From Phalacrocorax aristotelis (Eukaryota; Chordata; Aves; Suliformes; Phalacrocoracidae): a DNA stretch of 64,000 bases. Location of the stretch: the NCBI RefSeq assembly GCF_949628215.1, contig NC_134281.1:42242512-42306511 (forward strand). The letters are read 5' to 3'. Both the position numbers and the translations under genes were made by a program. The notes beneath the pieces were generated by a model. That model had not been told where the DNA came from and ran no database searches. It saw only the letters and a list, made by a program, of their open reading frames with translations. Positions 35,930 through 49,100 of this stretch are shown piece by piece (position 1 is the stretch's first letter; the number at the start of each line of letters is the position of its first letter).

Positions 35930-38900
35930 TGTTTTCTTCTGTGCCTGTCCCCGTTGCCGCAGTGCTCTCCTGACACGAGGCAGCAGGGATGCGCTGACAG
36001 ACAGACTGACCCCTAAAAGCAAAAGGCTGGCAAGGAAAGCCCTCAGCCTGTCGTGACTCCACGTATGTGCACATCATTAAATCAGTAATTTTTTTTGAGG
36101 TGTTTCTGCAGATCAGTAACCCCCTCCCACCCCAGGATGTCTCAGGCCCCAGCTCACTGGACAGAAAAAAACTGGGGTGGGGTGTAGGGGGTGTGGGGGG
36201 TGTATGTATGCATATTTTGCAGGAATTGCCTCTATTTGCATACCTGGGTGCTGGGCTCTGCGCACCCACTGCCAGCATAAGCACCCAGTGCATTGCTGCC
36301 AAGCCCCAGCTGCAAACAGAGAGCCATAATACCATTTTGTGACAATTTTCACTGAGTTTTTTCCCCCCCATCAGCTCTGGAGCTGGGCTTGCAGAGAGGA
36401 ATGTCACTCTGACGCTTGCTGCTTCCCAGAAGGAAGAGAACTTTCTGGCTTCAACATAATAAACGTGGGAGATTTTCTGCTAAGGATCAGCATGGCTTTG
36501 GGAAGTGCCTGCCTCCTCCTGCCTGTGGGATCCTGCAGGACAGCGAGCTCACCATAGCGTGATTTGGGGGCAGGGCATACTATTTTGAGGGTGTGCTGCA
36601 GCTGTGCAGCAAAGCAGCATGGACTTTGCTGCCTTCCCCCTGCCTCCCTCCACATCCCCCTTTCCTTCACATTCCCACCCCTGCAGCCCAGGCTAGTTAA
36701 CACATACAACCCCAGAATGTTTCTTTTCTTTTGTTTGCCTCATAGTTCCTCTTTTCCCCTCAAACTGTCTTCCCAGGAGGAAAAGCTCTCATGGGGTGAC
36801 CCCCCCCCCGCAGCAGCTCCTCCACTCATGCAGCCCCGAGGGACTGTGGACAGTTCGATGCTGCCCTTGGCACCTCCCAGAGCCCAGCATCACGCTGTCA
36901 GGGTACCGGATGGCACAAAACCGATAAAAAATCATCTGCAGGATCTCAGTGCCAGGAAGTGCTCAAGAACCAGCCTTAATTTATATATTTCAATATCATG
37001 GTAGAGATCAAACTAAATATAGGCAAGCAAAAATACACCCCCCAGTGTGAGCACTGTACAATACAAATAGAGACAATTAAGTCACAGCAAGGAAAGAAAT
37101 TAATCTAATGATCATTATGGGTTCACCATCTAGGAGCTGATTAGCTATGAAGGGAAAGAATGACAAGAAATTCAGCTGAACATGATTTTTCCACTCTCCT
37201 TATGGCCATTTCTAGTGTGCCCCTTTCTTTTGCTGCAAGGAGGGGAGCAGGGACTTGACAGTCTCATCCAAAGCACCTCCATAGTCACAGAGAACCATGT
37301 CACTCTGCGTAGCCCTTAGCATCTATACTGGGACTGAAAACAGGATAACTTCCAGCGATTCTCTGTTTTTCCCTCTTACTGATAACCTTTAAAGAAAGCT
37401 CTCTTCTGCCCAGACGTTGTCCCCTGACCCACATGCACGTGAGCCCATCAGATGTCCCCAGGGATGCTGGGCTTGCCTGAACGCGATGCTGGACACCAAG
37501 TGCTTTGGTGGCAGAACAGGGATGAGAAGGTGGAATGGTGGTGCCAAAGGGGAGGCGCCCAAGGAGCAACAGCCAGGTCCACCCAAGGGCCATCCGGGGC
37601 AGAAGGGGACCCTGGGTGCCTGGAAACATTCAAGGTCAGGTTGGACAGAGCACCGATCTAGTCGAAGATGTCCCTGCTTATTGCAGGGAAGTTGGACTAG
37701 ATGACCTTTAAAAGTCTCTTGTAACCTAAACCATTCTATGATTCTGTGTCCCACGTCTGGAGCTGTCATCCACAGTCAGCAGGCTCCAGCTCCATGGCAA
37801 AAGCTGGCTTTGAAGCAACCGTACAACCACATGGTGCCTGACCATGGAGGCGTTGCATTGGGGTGCAGAACCCCGGGGCAGTAGAGTCCCCGGCCCCCCT
37901 GGGGCTGTGTCTGTCCTCACTTTGTTCCCAGCTCTCCTCTGTGCCCCAGCCGACCTCACTGGTGCTGGACCCGGCCAGAGCCATGAGAGACCCTCTCACC
38001 CCAGCCAGCCGCCTTCTGCATGTGGTTTGGTGCCGATACCCACGGCAGATACGACACACAAAAGAAACAGCCGGAGGCTTCCCCACTACTTGCCAAAAAC
38101 CAGATGATCCCAGATTGTTCCTCCCACCACTTGTGAGCTGCCAAAGCTCGGGAACGATGACTCCCTGGGGGCACCAGGGTTGGAAGGCAATATCCAGAAA
38201 TTTTGCTGGGGGGGACACGACACATGGAGATGTGGCCATGCTATGCCCCCCCCCAGAGCAGGAGGGCCCCTGCAGCCACCCCCACACCACCCTGACATCA
38301 GCTGCAAGATATGTGAGGAATGAAAACGCTGGGTCCGTGGCGAAATGTGCGGTCCCTGTGATACAGCAGGCCCAGACAAAAGGCTGCCTTGTGCTCAGCG
38401 CTTGCATCTGTGGGGTGGTAAAAACATCACAGGTCTTGTGTCAGGGGCAATGGGCCTCCAGCTGGGAAAAGTATCAGCAAAGAGGGCTCCATCCCTGCTG
38501 CATGGATGCAGATGGTTCCTTGGCACTGGCTTGAGACTATAGTGCAGAAAAGGGGATGAAATAATTGCAGTAATTTGCTCATGTTGTCCAGGCTACTTTA
38601 AATATTGCAGTTAGCTTTTGTTAAAGGTTAACTAATACCTTGCTCTGTAAGTATAGGTATCCTCAGCCCATGGCACAGAGGAGGACCCCGCTACCTCCGG
38701 GTAGGACAGGAGTCGAGCCAGGAGGCCCAACATGAGCAGGGGGAGAGCAGGGCAAGAAATCTTCATTGGCCTCCGAAACGGGGCCATGGCCACCTTCAAA
38801 GTGCAAGGAGAGAGAAGACCACCTCGAGCCCAATGTGCACACAGAGACCCATGCAATTGGTGAACACAACCTCCATGGTTAATTAAAGCAGCAGGCTGTT

Positions 38901-41900
38901 CCCAGGCGGTGGGGACATGCCTTGGCTCAGCTCCTTAGACATCTGTGGGAAGCTCCTGCCCACTGCCTCCCCACAGGGAGTGATGACCGGGTACTGGGAC
39001 AAGCCTCTTGAGGCTTAATGCTGGGGGAGCGGCAGAACCAATGACCAGCAGCTTTTTCGGGTCTGAGTCAAAGCACAGGGTATGAAACACAATAAATTCT
39101 GCTTTCTCTTTCCTCCCTGAGTCTTGCCTATGCATATGGCAGAGAAAATCAGCACCTCTCCATTTATCACCCAGAAACTGCCCCATCAGCAGCTTGAACG
39201 GTGTCAGCTCAGTGACTATAAGCAGAATTTAATATTCTTAGAAGAGATGAACATCTCAGTGGCAAAGGCAGATTTATTTGCTGCAGGGGAATGAGCTGCC
39301 ACAGGGACAGGGTGTCAGGCACATTGACAGCACCTCCGCTTTGGGGGCTGTAGGGCCAAGCTGCCCCCTGGCACCCCATCCAGTCCCCACAGCTTGGTGT
39401 GGAGGGGCCACTAAGCCCCGCTTTCACCAGGGAGGAGGGCAGTTATCAGCAGGGGTGAGATGGGCTGTGACTACATTTGCTAGAAATCTCTCGTCGTGGT
39501 ACCTAGGTGTCTCCTCCTTTTTGCAGCATGTACCTATTTGCAGGGGAAAAAGCCAGGTGAGAGGTATGGGGGTTTGTCTTTCCTGGTCTGGGCTGAGAGG
39601 AAAGAGCATCCTCAGAGCAGCCCTCAGGCACGGCCACCAGGCCTGGGCTGAAGGCAGCAGAAATACAATATTTTGTCAATTGCTCCATCTAGTGCCATTT
39701 CAGCATAAAAAGCCACAGGAGTGCAACACCAGGAGTGCACCACCAGGAGCCGGTGCAGCCGTGGCGGCTGGGGCCTGCGCAGCTTTCCCTAGCTTGGTGG
39801 TGGATGCGCCAGGTTCCTGCCCTGGTCCAGAGCTGGTGCCATCCATCAGCCGACGGCAGCCGTGCGCAAGCGGCTCAGGAACACACTGCCTCCCACGTAC
39901 GCTGCTAGGGGGGACGAAAAGAAAGGTAACAAAAATACTAAGTGATTTCTTAATATTTGAAAATGCTCATAAGAAACATCATGTCTACAAGGGCAGATGT
40001 TTCCTTGAAAGGGTTTATAGTCCCATTTTGAGAAAGATCAGAGAAATATAAATGAAGCAAAGGTCTTGGCCCTCGGTCTGCAAGGTAAGAGCAGATTTCA
40101 AAACTCTGGCAGGGTGGGCCCAAACCATCAAGGAGATGAGGACCAGCTGTCAACTGCCACTGAGACCCTGGCATCACCCAAAGGCCAGGGACCACCTACC
40201 ACCAGCACGTGTGATCTGCGAGGGGAAAATCTGGCATCGAGGGAATTAAATAACGCACAGCCAGCATCAGCTCACGCTTTACCCTGCACCAGGGTAACAG
40301 CAACGTAGACAGCAACTGTCCCCATTTGCTGTCCCATGCCCAGATTTAAAAAACAGCAATATTTTAAAATGTTTTTCCACATAATAATAATTTGTCCAGT
40401 TTTATCGCCTCTCCCCAATGCAGCAAGTTATCAGGTTTTTGTAAGCATCAGGGGTTGCGTACCAATTATTGCTTCTCTGGCAGGAGCAGTAAAACACCTA
40501 AGAAATAAACCTGCCTCTGACAGGCATGATCCCACATGCACTTTTCACTGGCTAAGGTTGATTTCCAGCAAGCAGCTGCAGACACCAGAGAAACCGGAGC
40601 AGGGACTGCTGGCAATGCCAGCAAGGGGGTCACTGGTAACGGGCTTCTTCAAACACAAACGCAGCTCGGAGCAAACACCACCTCTGTTGAAAAGTGATTT
40701 TTGGCACTACTGTGCTGCAAAACACTATCTTCAGTGCGCAAATCCTCCTTGTCTCATAAGGCGAGCACTAACAAAGGCCTTTGTTGAGCAGCATCGCTGT
40801 TGGGGGCTGCATGAGCCCCCCCAAAGCCCACAACGGGCCGTGCAAGGAGGCATTGGACTCTCGTGCAGCATTAAGCCCCAAGAGCTGCTATGGGAGGAGA
40901 TGGAGGTACTGCAGGGGCCCAGCTCTGCTTGCTTTCAGCAAGCGCATCAGGCTGTCCGTTCCTCTGTTGTCTTGTGGGAGTTCCCAGGTGTGGCACTATG
41001 CTCTCGCTGTCTCCCACCCACAGTGAGATTTACGCTGAGTTTGCATTTTAGGAGAACCATTGCACACAAATGTCCAGAGTCATCTTTTTCCTTGAACGGA
41101 AACAAGTCTGTAAAAAAGCCCACCTGGCAGAGAAAGGAAAGGAGGGGAGGATAGTTGATGGCTTTTAAGGGGAATTCATTTGCAGCTCCTTTTCTGTTGC
41201 ATACAAATAAACAAGAACCTGCAGCAGATGAGCTCCCAGAATGCCAAGAGAAACCCATCTTCTACATTTACATCCATTTTCAACAGATGTCCTGTTGTAC
41301 CTGCACATCAAAGTGTTAAAAAAGAAAAAAAAAGGAAAAAAAGAAAAAAAAACCCAAGAAAGGGCTTTATGAGACAGAAGAGACTGTTCCCATTCAAAAT
41401 GCAAAGAAGTAACCCTCCCCAAAGCTACATTTTCTTCAGGAAAAATGAGACCTCCAAGGACCTCTTCTTTTTTTGGTTTACCTCCTCCTTGTGGCAGCTC
41501 GCTGGCGAGTGTGTAAAACCGACTGCAGCATCATGTCATTTATGGAGAGAAAACCTGTTTCCTAGGTCATGATGAAAAGGAAAAGCTGAGCTCAGCAGGT
41601 CTGTACCCTGCCCAGGGCACCCCAGACGGGAAGCGCAGCAGAATAACCCCATGTCAATGGGGTTTTAATTGGTACAATTACTTTGACTAGGATGCGACTT
41701 TAAATTTTAACCAGGCAGTGACAGAGGCACAGCACCTACAGAGGGGCTGCGCTATCAGGAATGAAGAGTTTCTATGCTGCCACTGCGTATTTTCCTTTTT
41801 GTGCAGGAATCGGGAATATACTCTGCTAAAACCCCACCGACTTGCGAAGCAGCAGAGACCTCAGAGCCTGCCTGGACAACACCGGAGGCAAAGTCAAGGT

Positions 41901-43340
41901 GGTCCTTGTTCCTTTTCCATTTGGGATGCTGCAGAACTTGGATCTCTGATATGTTGCCATCCTAAAAGGTCCAGCTATCACAGGATTGTGCATGTTAGAG
42001 AACAAAATGTCCATTGCTACTAAGAGGAAAAACAATGACCATGACAGTGTTTAACCAGAATGTAAATACAGCTAAATTATGGACATTGAATTGTGAAACC
42101 GTGGAGAAATGGATAATGATAATGGAATTATATATCAAGGCTCAGCACAACTGTAAAAACTAATGTTTTATACATGTGTAACATTAAATTAATTCATTCC
42201 AGTTCTTTCGGGCAAAGGTACATTAACCGCTCCATCTCGGCTTAATTATATTACCTCAACAGGCTCTATATATGCCATACTTCCAGGGTGGTAATCACCA
42301 TTTGATTAATTCCAGGGAATTTGGAGGCATTACAGCAATTCCTGATGCAGCAGTGCAATGTGACAGAGTCCCCCCAAGCTGACCTGCTGTCTGCACCAGG
42401 CCACCCTCCACCGCCACAGTTCATGTCACTGCCCAAACACCATCTCAGGCTGTACCCAGCAAGCCCTTCTGAAGCTCAGAGCTTGGCAGCAGGGATCATG
42501 CCTGGACCAACTTGCTCCTGGCAAGCTCACATGGTGGGGATGACACAACAACTTACAGCACCTCAATCCCAGCCTTTGGAAGAAGGGTAAACATCGGCGT
42601 AAACAACCCTTTTCTTTGCAGAGTTAGTCAAGAAATGCAAACAGCCCTGAGATGACTCCTGGTCACGTCAAGGATGTCCTTGACAGTGTCACTGCAAACT
42701 GCATGTTATTCCAGGTCTCTCCAGGTGAGGAAGCTGATGGAGGGACTGTGAACAGCAAATGGTCCTTCAAAAAGAAAAAGTTCTGACAGCTGACTCCTCA
42801 AACCAAGGCAGGAGAACCCTTCCCACTGGCACAGGTAAGTTGGAAGAGTGGTGAGCAGTACCTCTGAAGGGTTGCGAGATGCCTGCGGCATAGATGCTTC
42901 TCCTGGAAGCACGCTTCGTGTTGACTTTGATTACTCCTGGTACAATACCGATCGCTCAGCACCTTCGTCTTCATACCCTTTTTTCTCTCCCCGGTTTTGC
43001 TGCCTGTGCACCAGATTCTTGGTTTTTCAACCAAGCCGTTTTTGTTGGTGTTCCGAATTAAAATCTACTTCCCAGGCTAGAGCCACCTAGTTGGGCAGCT
43101 ATAGCTTTCTGATGGAGGGCAGATGTGCACGGGATGGCTCCCTGTGACAGTCTCACTCAGGAGCAATCCTGCTACCTGGGCACAGAGCCTTGGCTGGCTG
43201 TCTCCACAGCCTTCCACCACTCCTACAGCAACTGCTGCTCCTGCTCCCCGAGAAGGGCAATCATGAGCCCTACTTGGAAGAGCAAACAAACATCTCATGC
43301 AGTAGGTTTTAACAGTGACTTTAAAAAAACCAAAATGCAC
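35930..43340. other. Intergenic interval between the convergent KANK4 and PATJ 3' ends
   Basis: About 7.4 kb holding one truncated CR1 and a 10-C run at 36,800-36,809. Two neighbouring + strand open frames of 257 codons (39,278-40,051) and 272 codons (40,336-41,154) show no known domain. No counterpart of mammalian L1TD1 (a LINE-1 ORF1-derived gene) was recognised here. Confidence 0.6.
37617..37748 (+). mobile_element. CR1 LINE, 3' end fragment (5'-truncated)
   Basis: The segment has the CR1 3' UTR signature in order: TGCCTGGAAACATTCAAGG, GGTTGGACAGAG, GATGTCCCTGCTTATTGCAG, GTTGGACTAGATGACCTTTA, and the end CATTCTATGATTCTGTG with ATTCTRTG repeats. It keeps only about 130 bases, as most CR1 copies are strongly 5'-truncated. 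The left edge is approximate and nothing of the reverse transcriptase remains. CR1 supports a sauropsid, most likely avian, source. Confidence 0.9.
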
Positions 43341-46015
43341 AACTACTTATGTAACTGAGCTTTATTTAGAGTCTTTGAAGTCATAAAATGTCTCATTTTA
43401 CTGATATACTTAAACATACAATCAGGAGGTTTAATTGCTTTTTCCCTTGCACAGAAATAAAGTTTTAAACAAACCAGAACACCTCAACCCAGACAAGCGT
43501 AATGCAAATTTAATTATCTAAGTTGGTCCTGTACCTACAGCACACGCTTCTCCGCATGGTCACTGGTTTATCAATTAGTTGCAATATAATTTTTGGCAGG
43601 AATATATTCAACACACAAAGTGCAAATTACAAGAAGCAGAAAATGTTCTCTCATTCTGAGCAATAAGAAGTGCAAAATATCTCAGCCCATAAATTCTATT
43701 CTTTATGTATATGAACAGTATGTGCATAATAGGCTAATAAATAGCTGTGTAAAACTTCATAGATTAAATGTGGCAACATCTTAAAGTAGGAATGCAACAG
43801 TTATAAAAACATAATCAGACAGAAGAATCATTATATTTTGTTCATAAATTCCACCAATATTTCTGAGGATACCTCTTCACATTTCACCTACCTGCCTTTA
43901 ACTTCTGCATAGCTTGGATACATTTGCAACCAAAGGCAGTTTGTTAAAAATTCTCCGATTTGCTATATCTGGACATATTTCTGTGCGTCTACAATCAAGG
44001 TTCCACTAATTCTTCACTTGGCAAATTAAATAGTACAGTGGGAATCCATTGAAAATGTGAAGTCTCTTCCAGGCACTATTAACAGAATACCCACTAATGG
44101 TTCCAGCAGGCTAAATGCACTTTGTGATTACCAGGAGTTAAAGAAAACTTTTCAAGGAAAGAAGGAAAACCATTTCAATGAGAGCTAGTGACAGCTTGCT
44201 TGTTTCAGTGTGGTTAATCTGATTTCAGTACCTGTTCTTTCATGTAAAATGGGGGAATACCCACTAGAGCTAAAACATTCTGAATGCGGTACTTTTAACA
44301 CAAACCCAGTTATTATGTTACAGATTTTGAGTCCTCTTTCCATTTAATTCCAGAGATTTTTCACATAAAATGAGTAGCCAATTTTGACCCCCACAGCCTT
44401 TCATTTCTCCCAGCTACATCATCATTATAAATTATACCAAATAGTCCAAATCAGACTGGGCTGCTTCCTCTAAGACCCTACTGTTCCTCTGGATAGGAAG
44501 ATTAAACCACAACGACTTGCATTGCCATTAATCTGCCTGCCAAATTCATCTGCTAAATCACTATGGCCACGGTCATATAATCACTGCAGGAACGGCTGCG
44601 ACACGTCACAAAGTTGTTAACTTTTGGCTGAATGTAGCTACATCTCACCTCCACTGCACAGAGTGGGACAAGTCTTGGGAAGGCTCTTTGTGGGCTTCAG
44701 CATGCTCTCACCTGGCTTAGCTTAAAACAAAAAAATAGTCGGTTGATTCGACTGAGCCGTCCGACTCACCAGAGGGGGCTGAGGAACCTCCTTCTGCATG
44801 CTCTGCCCTGGGGAGGATGGGCATGGCAGCCAGACCCAGGAGGACATCATCTTAAACTGCTGCAGCAGTCTTCCGCGGCTATCATCTCACCACTGCCTGG
44901 TATGATTCGGTGTTATCCAAATAGAACTCCAGCAGCCCTGAGAGAGAAGCATCCTCTGCAATCCGTGAAAGCCTCTTCCTGCACTATCTGATCCTGGAGA
45001 GACTCTTAGAAATGTAAAATGGTTTGCTGGTTTGGATTAACTGCGTCTATCCTTAAAGACAACGTGCAGAGGGACTGCTCACCATCATTACTAGAATTAC
45101 AGGATCCCATTGCCGAAGCAAACTTTTGTCTTCATTAAAGTTTCAGGATGAACAATTATGCTGCAACTTGGCACGACGACAACTGTCTTTGTATGCCACA
45201 TGCCTGGCATATACGAGCACATTTCTTCTTTAAAAATATGATTAGAATAGAACGAGATAGGTTGTTGTTGTTCATGCTGCCTAAATACCTGAAAAGCTCA
45301 AACATTTTAAAAGCCTAAAAAAAATAAATTTCCCTTTCCCCTAGTTTATTTTTCATGCTAAAGGCTGCAAATTGACACATCACAGTAATTACCTCTGACT
45401 AACTTCCATAGACCTACCCAAAGAGATAAACATGAGAAGTTCACATTTGACTATCAGACTTACTGTGCTGAGCACAAATAATTTCCCAGAGGAGAATTTG
45501 ATATTTCATCATTTGGAACAGTGGTAATTTAATTACATTGCTAATGTTTTCTGGCATACTTGAAAGGACAATTAGCATAAGTAAATCATGAGTGAGATGA
45601 CAAGTCACTCGGCATTTATTTCTGCTCATCAGATGAGATCAGTTGATGATCTAAATTCCCTTTTGTGTGCGAATTGATTCCAGGTTCAGCAGTTGTAACT
45701 GGGGTTCAGACTAGTGGGGATAAACCGCTGTATAAATACAGTAAAATGGATATTGTTCTTTGAAGTTTCTTAATTAAAACTTGTCCAGAAAAACCTCAAA
45801 AGCCACCAGAAGTAGGGGAGGGTGGGAAGAAAGGCTGATAAATGTGGAAGGCTAAATGAAGCTCGAGATGCACACTACCCTTTCCGGCAATGGGGTGCAT
45901 ATGGATTCATTTTTGCCAGGGTTTGCTTTACATCCTGCTCAGGCCTGAACAGTATTATTATAGCTCTACTGATGTTCTAAAATAATTGTATTTATCTCTG
46001 CAAGCGCAATGACAT
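43341..46015 (-). other. PATJ: PATJ 3' UTR (probable)
   Basis: About 2.7 kb of AT-rich sequence from the stop to the best - strand poly(A) signal, without convincing open frames. Other AATAAA matches on this strand (near 45,615 and 45,345) could serve shorter forms. Confidence 0.55.
43361..43366 (-). terminator. PATJ: PATJ poly(A) signal (candidate)
   Basis: On the - strand CTAAATAAAGCTC is followed by a T/G-rich run including GTGCATTTTGGTTTTTTT, the expected downstream element. It lies about 2.65 kb after the stop. Confidence 0.5.
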
Positions 46016-46162
46016 TCATGATAACACTGTTAATGTTACAGTTCCTTTCTGGCGCTTCAGAATAGCTACAGCTTGCTCATGAGTAACACCTTCCAAAGCT
46101 TCCCCATTAACTGCTAAAATCTGATCGCCACGCTTCAATCTGCCGTCGTCCGCAGCTGCTCC
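46016..46162 (-). CDS. PATJ: PATJ last coding exon: end of PDZ10 and stop
   Basis: 147 nt coding [48 protein letters not shown] and TGA. The protein ends at the last strand of PDZ10, as in human. The acceptor follows GCCGTTTGCAG. Confidence 0.97.
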   Translation of the reverse strand, partial: GAAADDGRLKRGDQILAVNGEALEGVTHEQAVAILKRQKGTVTLTVLS

Positions 46163-49100
46163 CTGCAAACGGCAAAGCAAGTCATTAGTGGCTGGTAGCA
46201 TGGAGCCCTCCTGCCTCTCACAATGCTGATGGATGAAATGAAGGGGGATGCAGCACTGGAAATCCCACCGTAACTGGGTGGGTAACATGGGAAATGGCAG
46301 TGCTGAAGTCTCCCTGAGTGCTTCAACCATTGCCCATTGCTCACCCCACGTACCCAGCCCCATAAGGTCTGGGGCAGCGTGGGTGGGTGATAACCCATGG
46401 GAAGAAGAGAATTGGCTCATCCCTGAAAAAGCTGCAGTATAAAGGCTTTTATGATTATGGAGAGGCTTGTTAAAGCCGTATTTAAATGTACTCCACACCC
46501 AGTGCTGAGAAATGGGTTAAAATGTGGGGAGGGAGAGGGATGCAGAGCTCATGCAGCAGAACAGCGTGGGCACTACCCTAAGCCCCGGATGGAGCTTGGC
46601 TCCATCGAAGGTTCTGAGAAGCTCCCACAGAGCTTTAGAAATGGCTGTTCTCCTCCAAAGACCTCAGTGCAGCTCTTTTACCTAAATCCTGAGCACTGCC
46701 CTGCCCAGAGATTGGTTCATGGTGTCTGTTTCTCCTCCATGGCCCTACCAGTGACTGCAGTGTATTCTAGCTTTGATTTAGGGTTTCTCAGCTGTGCTCA
46801 CATCTAGAAACTTGTAAATCTAAGCATCAGTTTAAAGACACAATATCCTCCCATGTTAATAATTTAAAATTGTAAAAAGACCAGATATTTGTGGTTTGAG
46901 CCCCAGAATCATAGAAGGAGAGGAGGCACAACTTCTACTCCACTTTCAGATGAAGTTTTCTTAAACTATGTCATCTACTCCGCCAGAAGCACTGAAACAA
47001 GTGACAGCAAGTAGACACGGGACAAAAAACCTATGTGTGACTGACTTCAAGGTTACTTTACATAAAGTATTCCTAATTCCCACTGTTTTTCTCCTCCCTG
47101 CCCCCACCACTTCCAGAACCCCCTTCACATGGCCATGCTGATGTATCTTGCTAGCCCATGCTGAGGTCGCTGACAGCAAGGGGACGGGTGGGAAAAGGGG
47201 TGGCTCTCCCTCTGCACCAGTGGCTGTCTGGCGCTGTCTGCCTCGAGGCTGTGTGGTACTGTTTCCTCTTCAGCCTCGGTGGCCAGAGCCACTACTGTAC
47301 CTGGCCGGAAGGTGTTCCCCCCTGACACTCAGGGCTGGAGTCAGAGATGGGCTGAGACAGCCGCACCATGAGCAGCTCCAGCACGTGGGAGTGGAGTACT
47401 CACGGAAAGGCATGAGAAAGAAGCTGGAAGCAAGGGAGAATAACTAAAGCCAGGACCAACATGCAAGCCAACTCATTACCAAGCCACAAGGCATGGCGTT
47501 TTTGTCTTTTGGTCATTTTTCTCATTGAGGTAACTATCTTGGGCACAGGAGCTTATGGCTGGTTTTGCAGCTGAAGCTCAGCCACAAACATACAGCATTT
47601 CTGCAACTGTCTCCTCTCCTGTACAGGGGGAAAAGTGATGCCTCCATACCTCTTGGAAGGGACTTTGAGATTTACAGATATAAAACTGCCTTATAAATAT
47701 TTTAATGGGTAAAACCAAGTTTCCCAAGTACACAGAGCAATTTTTCTGAGATAAAGCATCTTGTTTCAGCCATCAGCAACGTGAAATATAAACTGAGAAG
47801 CTGCCTGTGAGTTCCGGGTCCACTTACTCACGTTGATGTACTTAGTACGTTTTGCTTTCTACTACATAATATATTATCCAAGCCAAATCTTAGGTTTGTT
47901 TTTAAAGATAATATATAAAAAGAGAGAAAACAATAAAAAAAAAAAAAGATACCTTGGCAAATATAGTCTTGACATAAATGGGCAGGTCTCCATGGGGACT
48001 TCCATACCCCCCTACAATACTAAATCCCAGTCCATCAGAACCTTTCTCCAAAGTAATAATCTTAGGCTGAGGTGCTCTGAAAACACAATAAATATCACTT
48101 AGAATAGCAATGTTTTGGGGGGTCTTTACACAGAAGGAACACTTACAGAGATATTTATCTATCAAGAAGTTTTTCACACAGTCACAAACCATGACTCTTG
48201 TCCTTGCACTGAAATACACTCCTGTGCAGCCTGAAGTTCAGATGCTGTTCGGTGTACTTCAGCTCCTCACTTTGAAAATACTTGTTTTTAGAAAGATCTC
48301 AACAAGAGCATTTATCGCTGATGCAGAAGTTAAATTTCCCTCATCTGCGGGCGCTGCGTGTACGTAAAGGAGAGTTTGCCTTCTTACCGGCCAAGCTGTC
48401 GTGTTTAGTCTGCATAAGTCGCAACTGCAACAATTTCCTTACAGTATGATTTTACTTTATGACTTCAGAGGAATGAGTCTAATAGACAGGGTGCAGCCAG
48501 GAACACTTGTGTTTATAGTCTCAGCTCTACTGCAGGCTCTTTGGGCTGTTTCCTAACAGTCTATATTTGACCTACACCCTGTGCCTCGTTACCGCAGAGG
48601 CTGACTCTGAAGAGCCCCTCACTCAGTGCATTACTTAGACCCTGAACTGCTCTTCAGGGGCTTTTACTGTCTACACTGAGCAAAGGAAGATTTTTTGGTG
48701 GTATTTATACCACTCATATGTACACATCCATCTCAAATTTGAAAAAATAATTTCTGCATATTTAGAAAAAATTATTATGGACAAAAGGTGTTTGGCATCT
48801 TCCACCTCTATAAAGGTATAGCCTATGATGACTAGAATCTAGCCATGTCTTTAGGACAGACTGAATGCATATGCCTACTTAATTCTACTTCATATTTTCA
48901 TTCAAATTCCCTTACTATTTTGATATCAAAAGATAATACAAATCCTTTTGTGAAGTAAGCAATTCTCCTTTGAGAGCAGCAACAAAAACAGTATCTCACG
49001 TTGTAAGACTAGAGAATGCAGCACAAATATCTTAACTTTTATACCCTTTTATGCCCTGAGATAGGGCAGCAACTTGCATCTCAGCTTCTTAAAATAAATA

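Noticed and set aside
46907-46919. Possible inverted CR1 3' end (CAGAATCATAGAA)
   Set aside because: Only 13 bases agree. The adjoining sequence lacks the CR1 pattern seen at 37,617-37,748.
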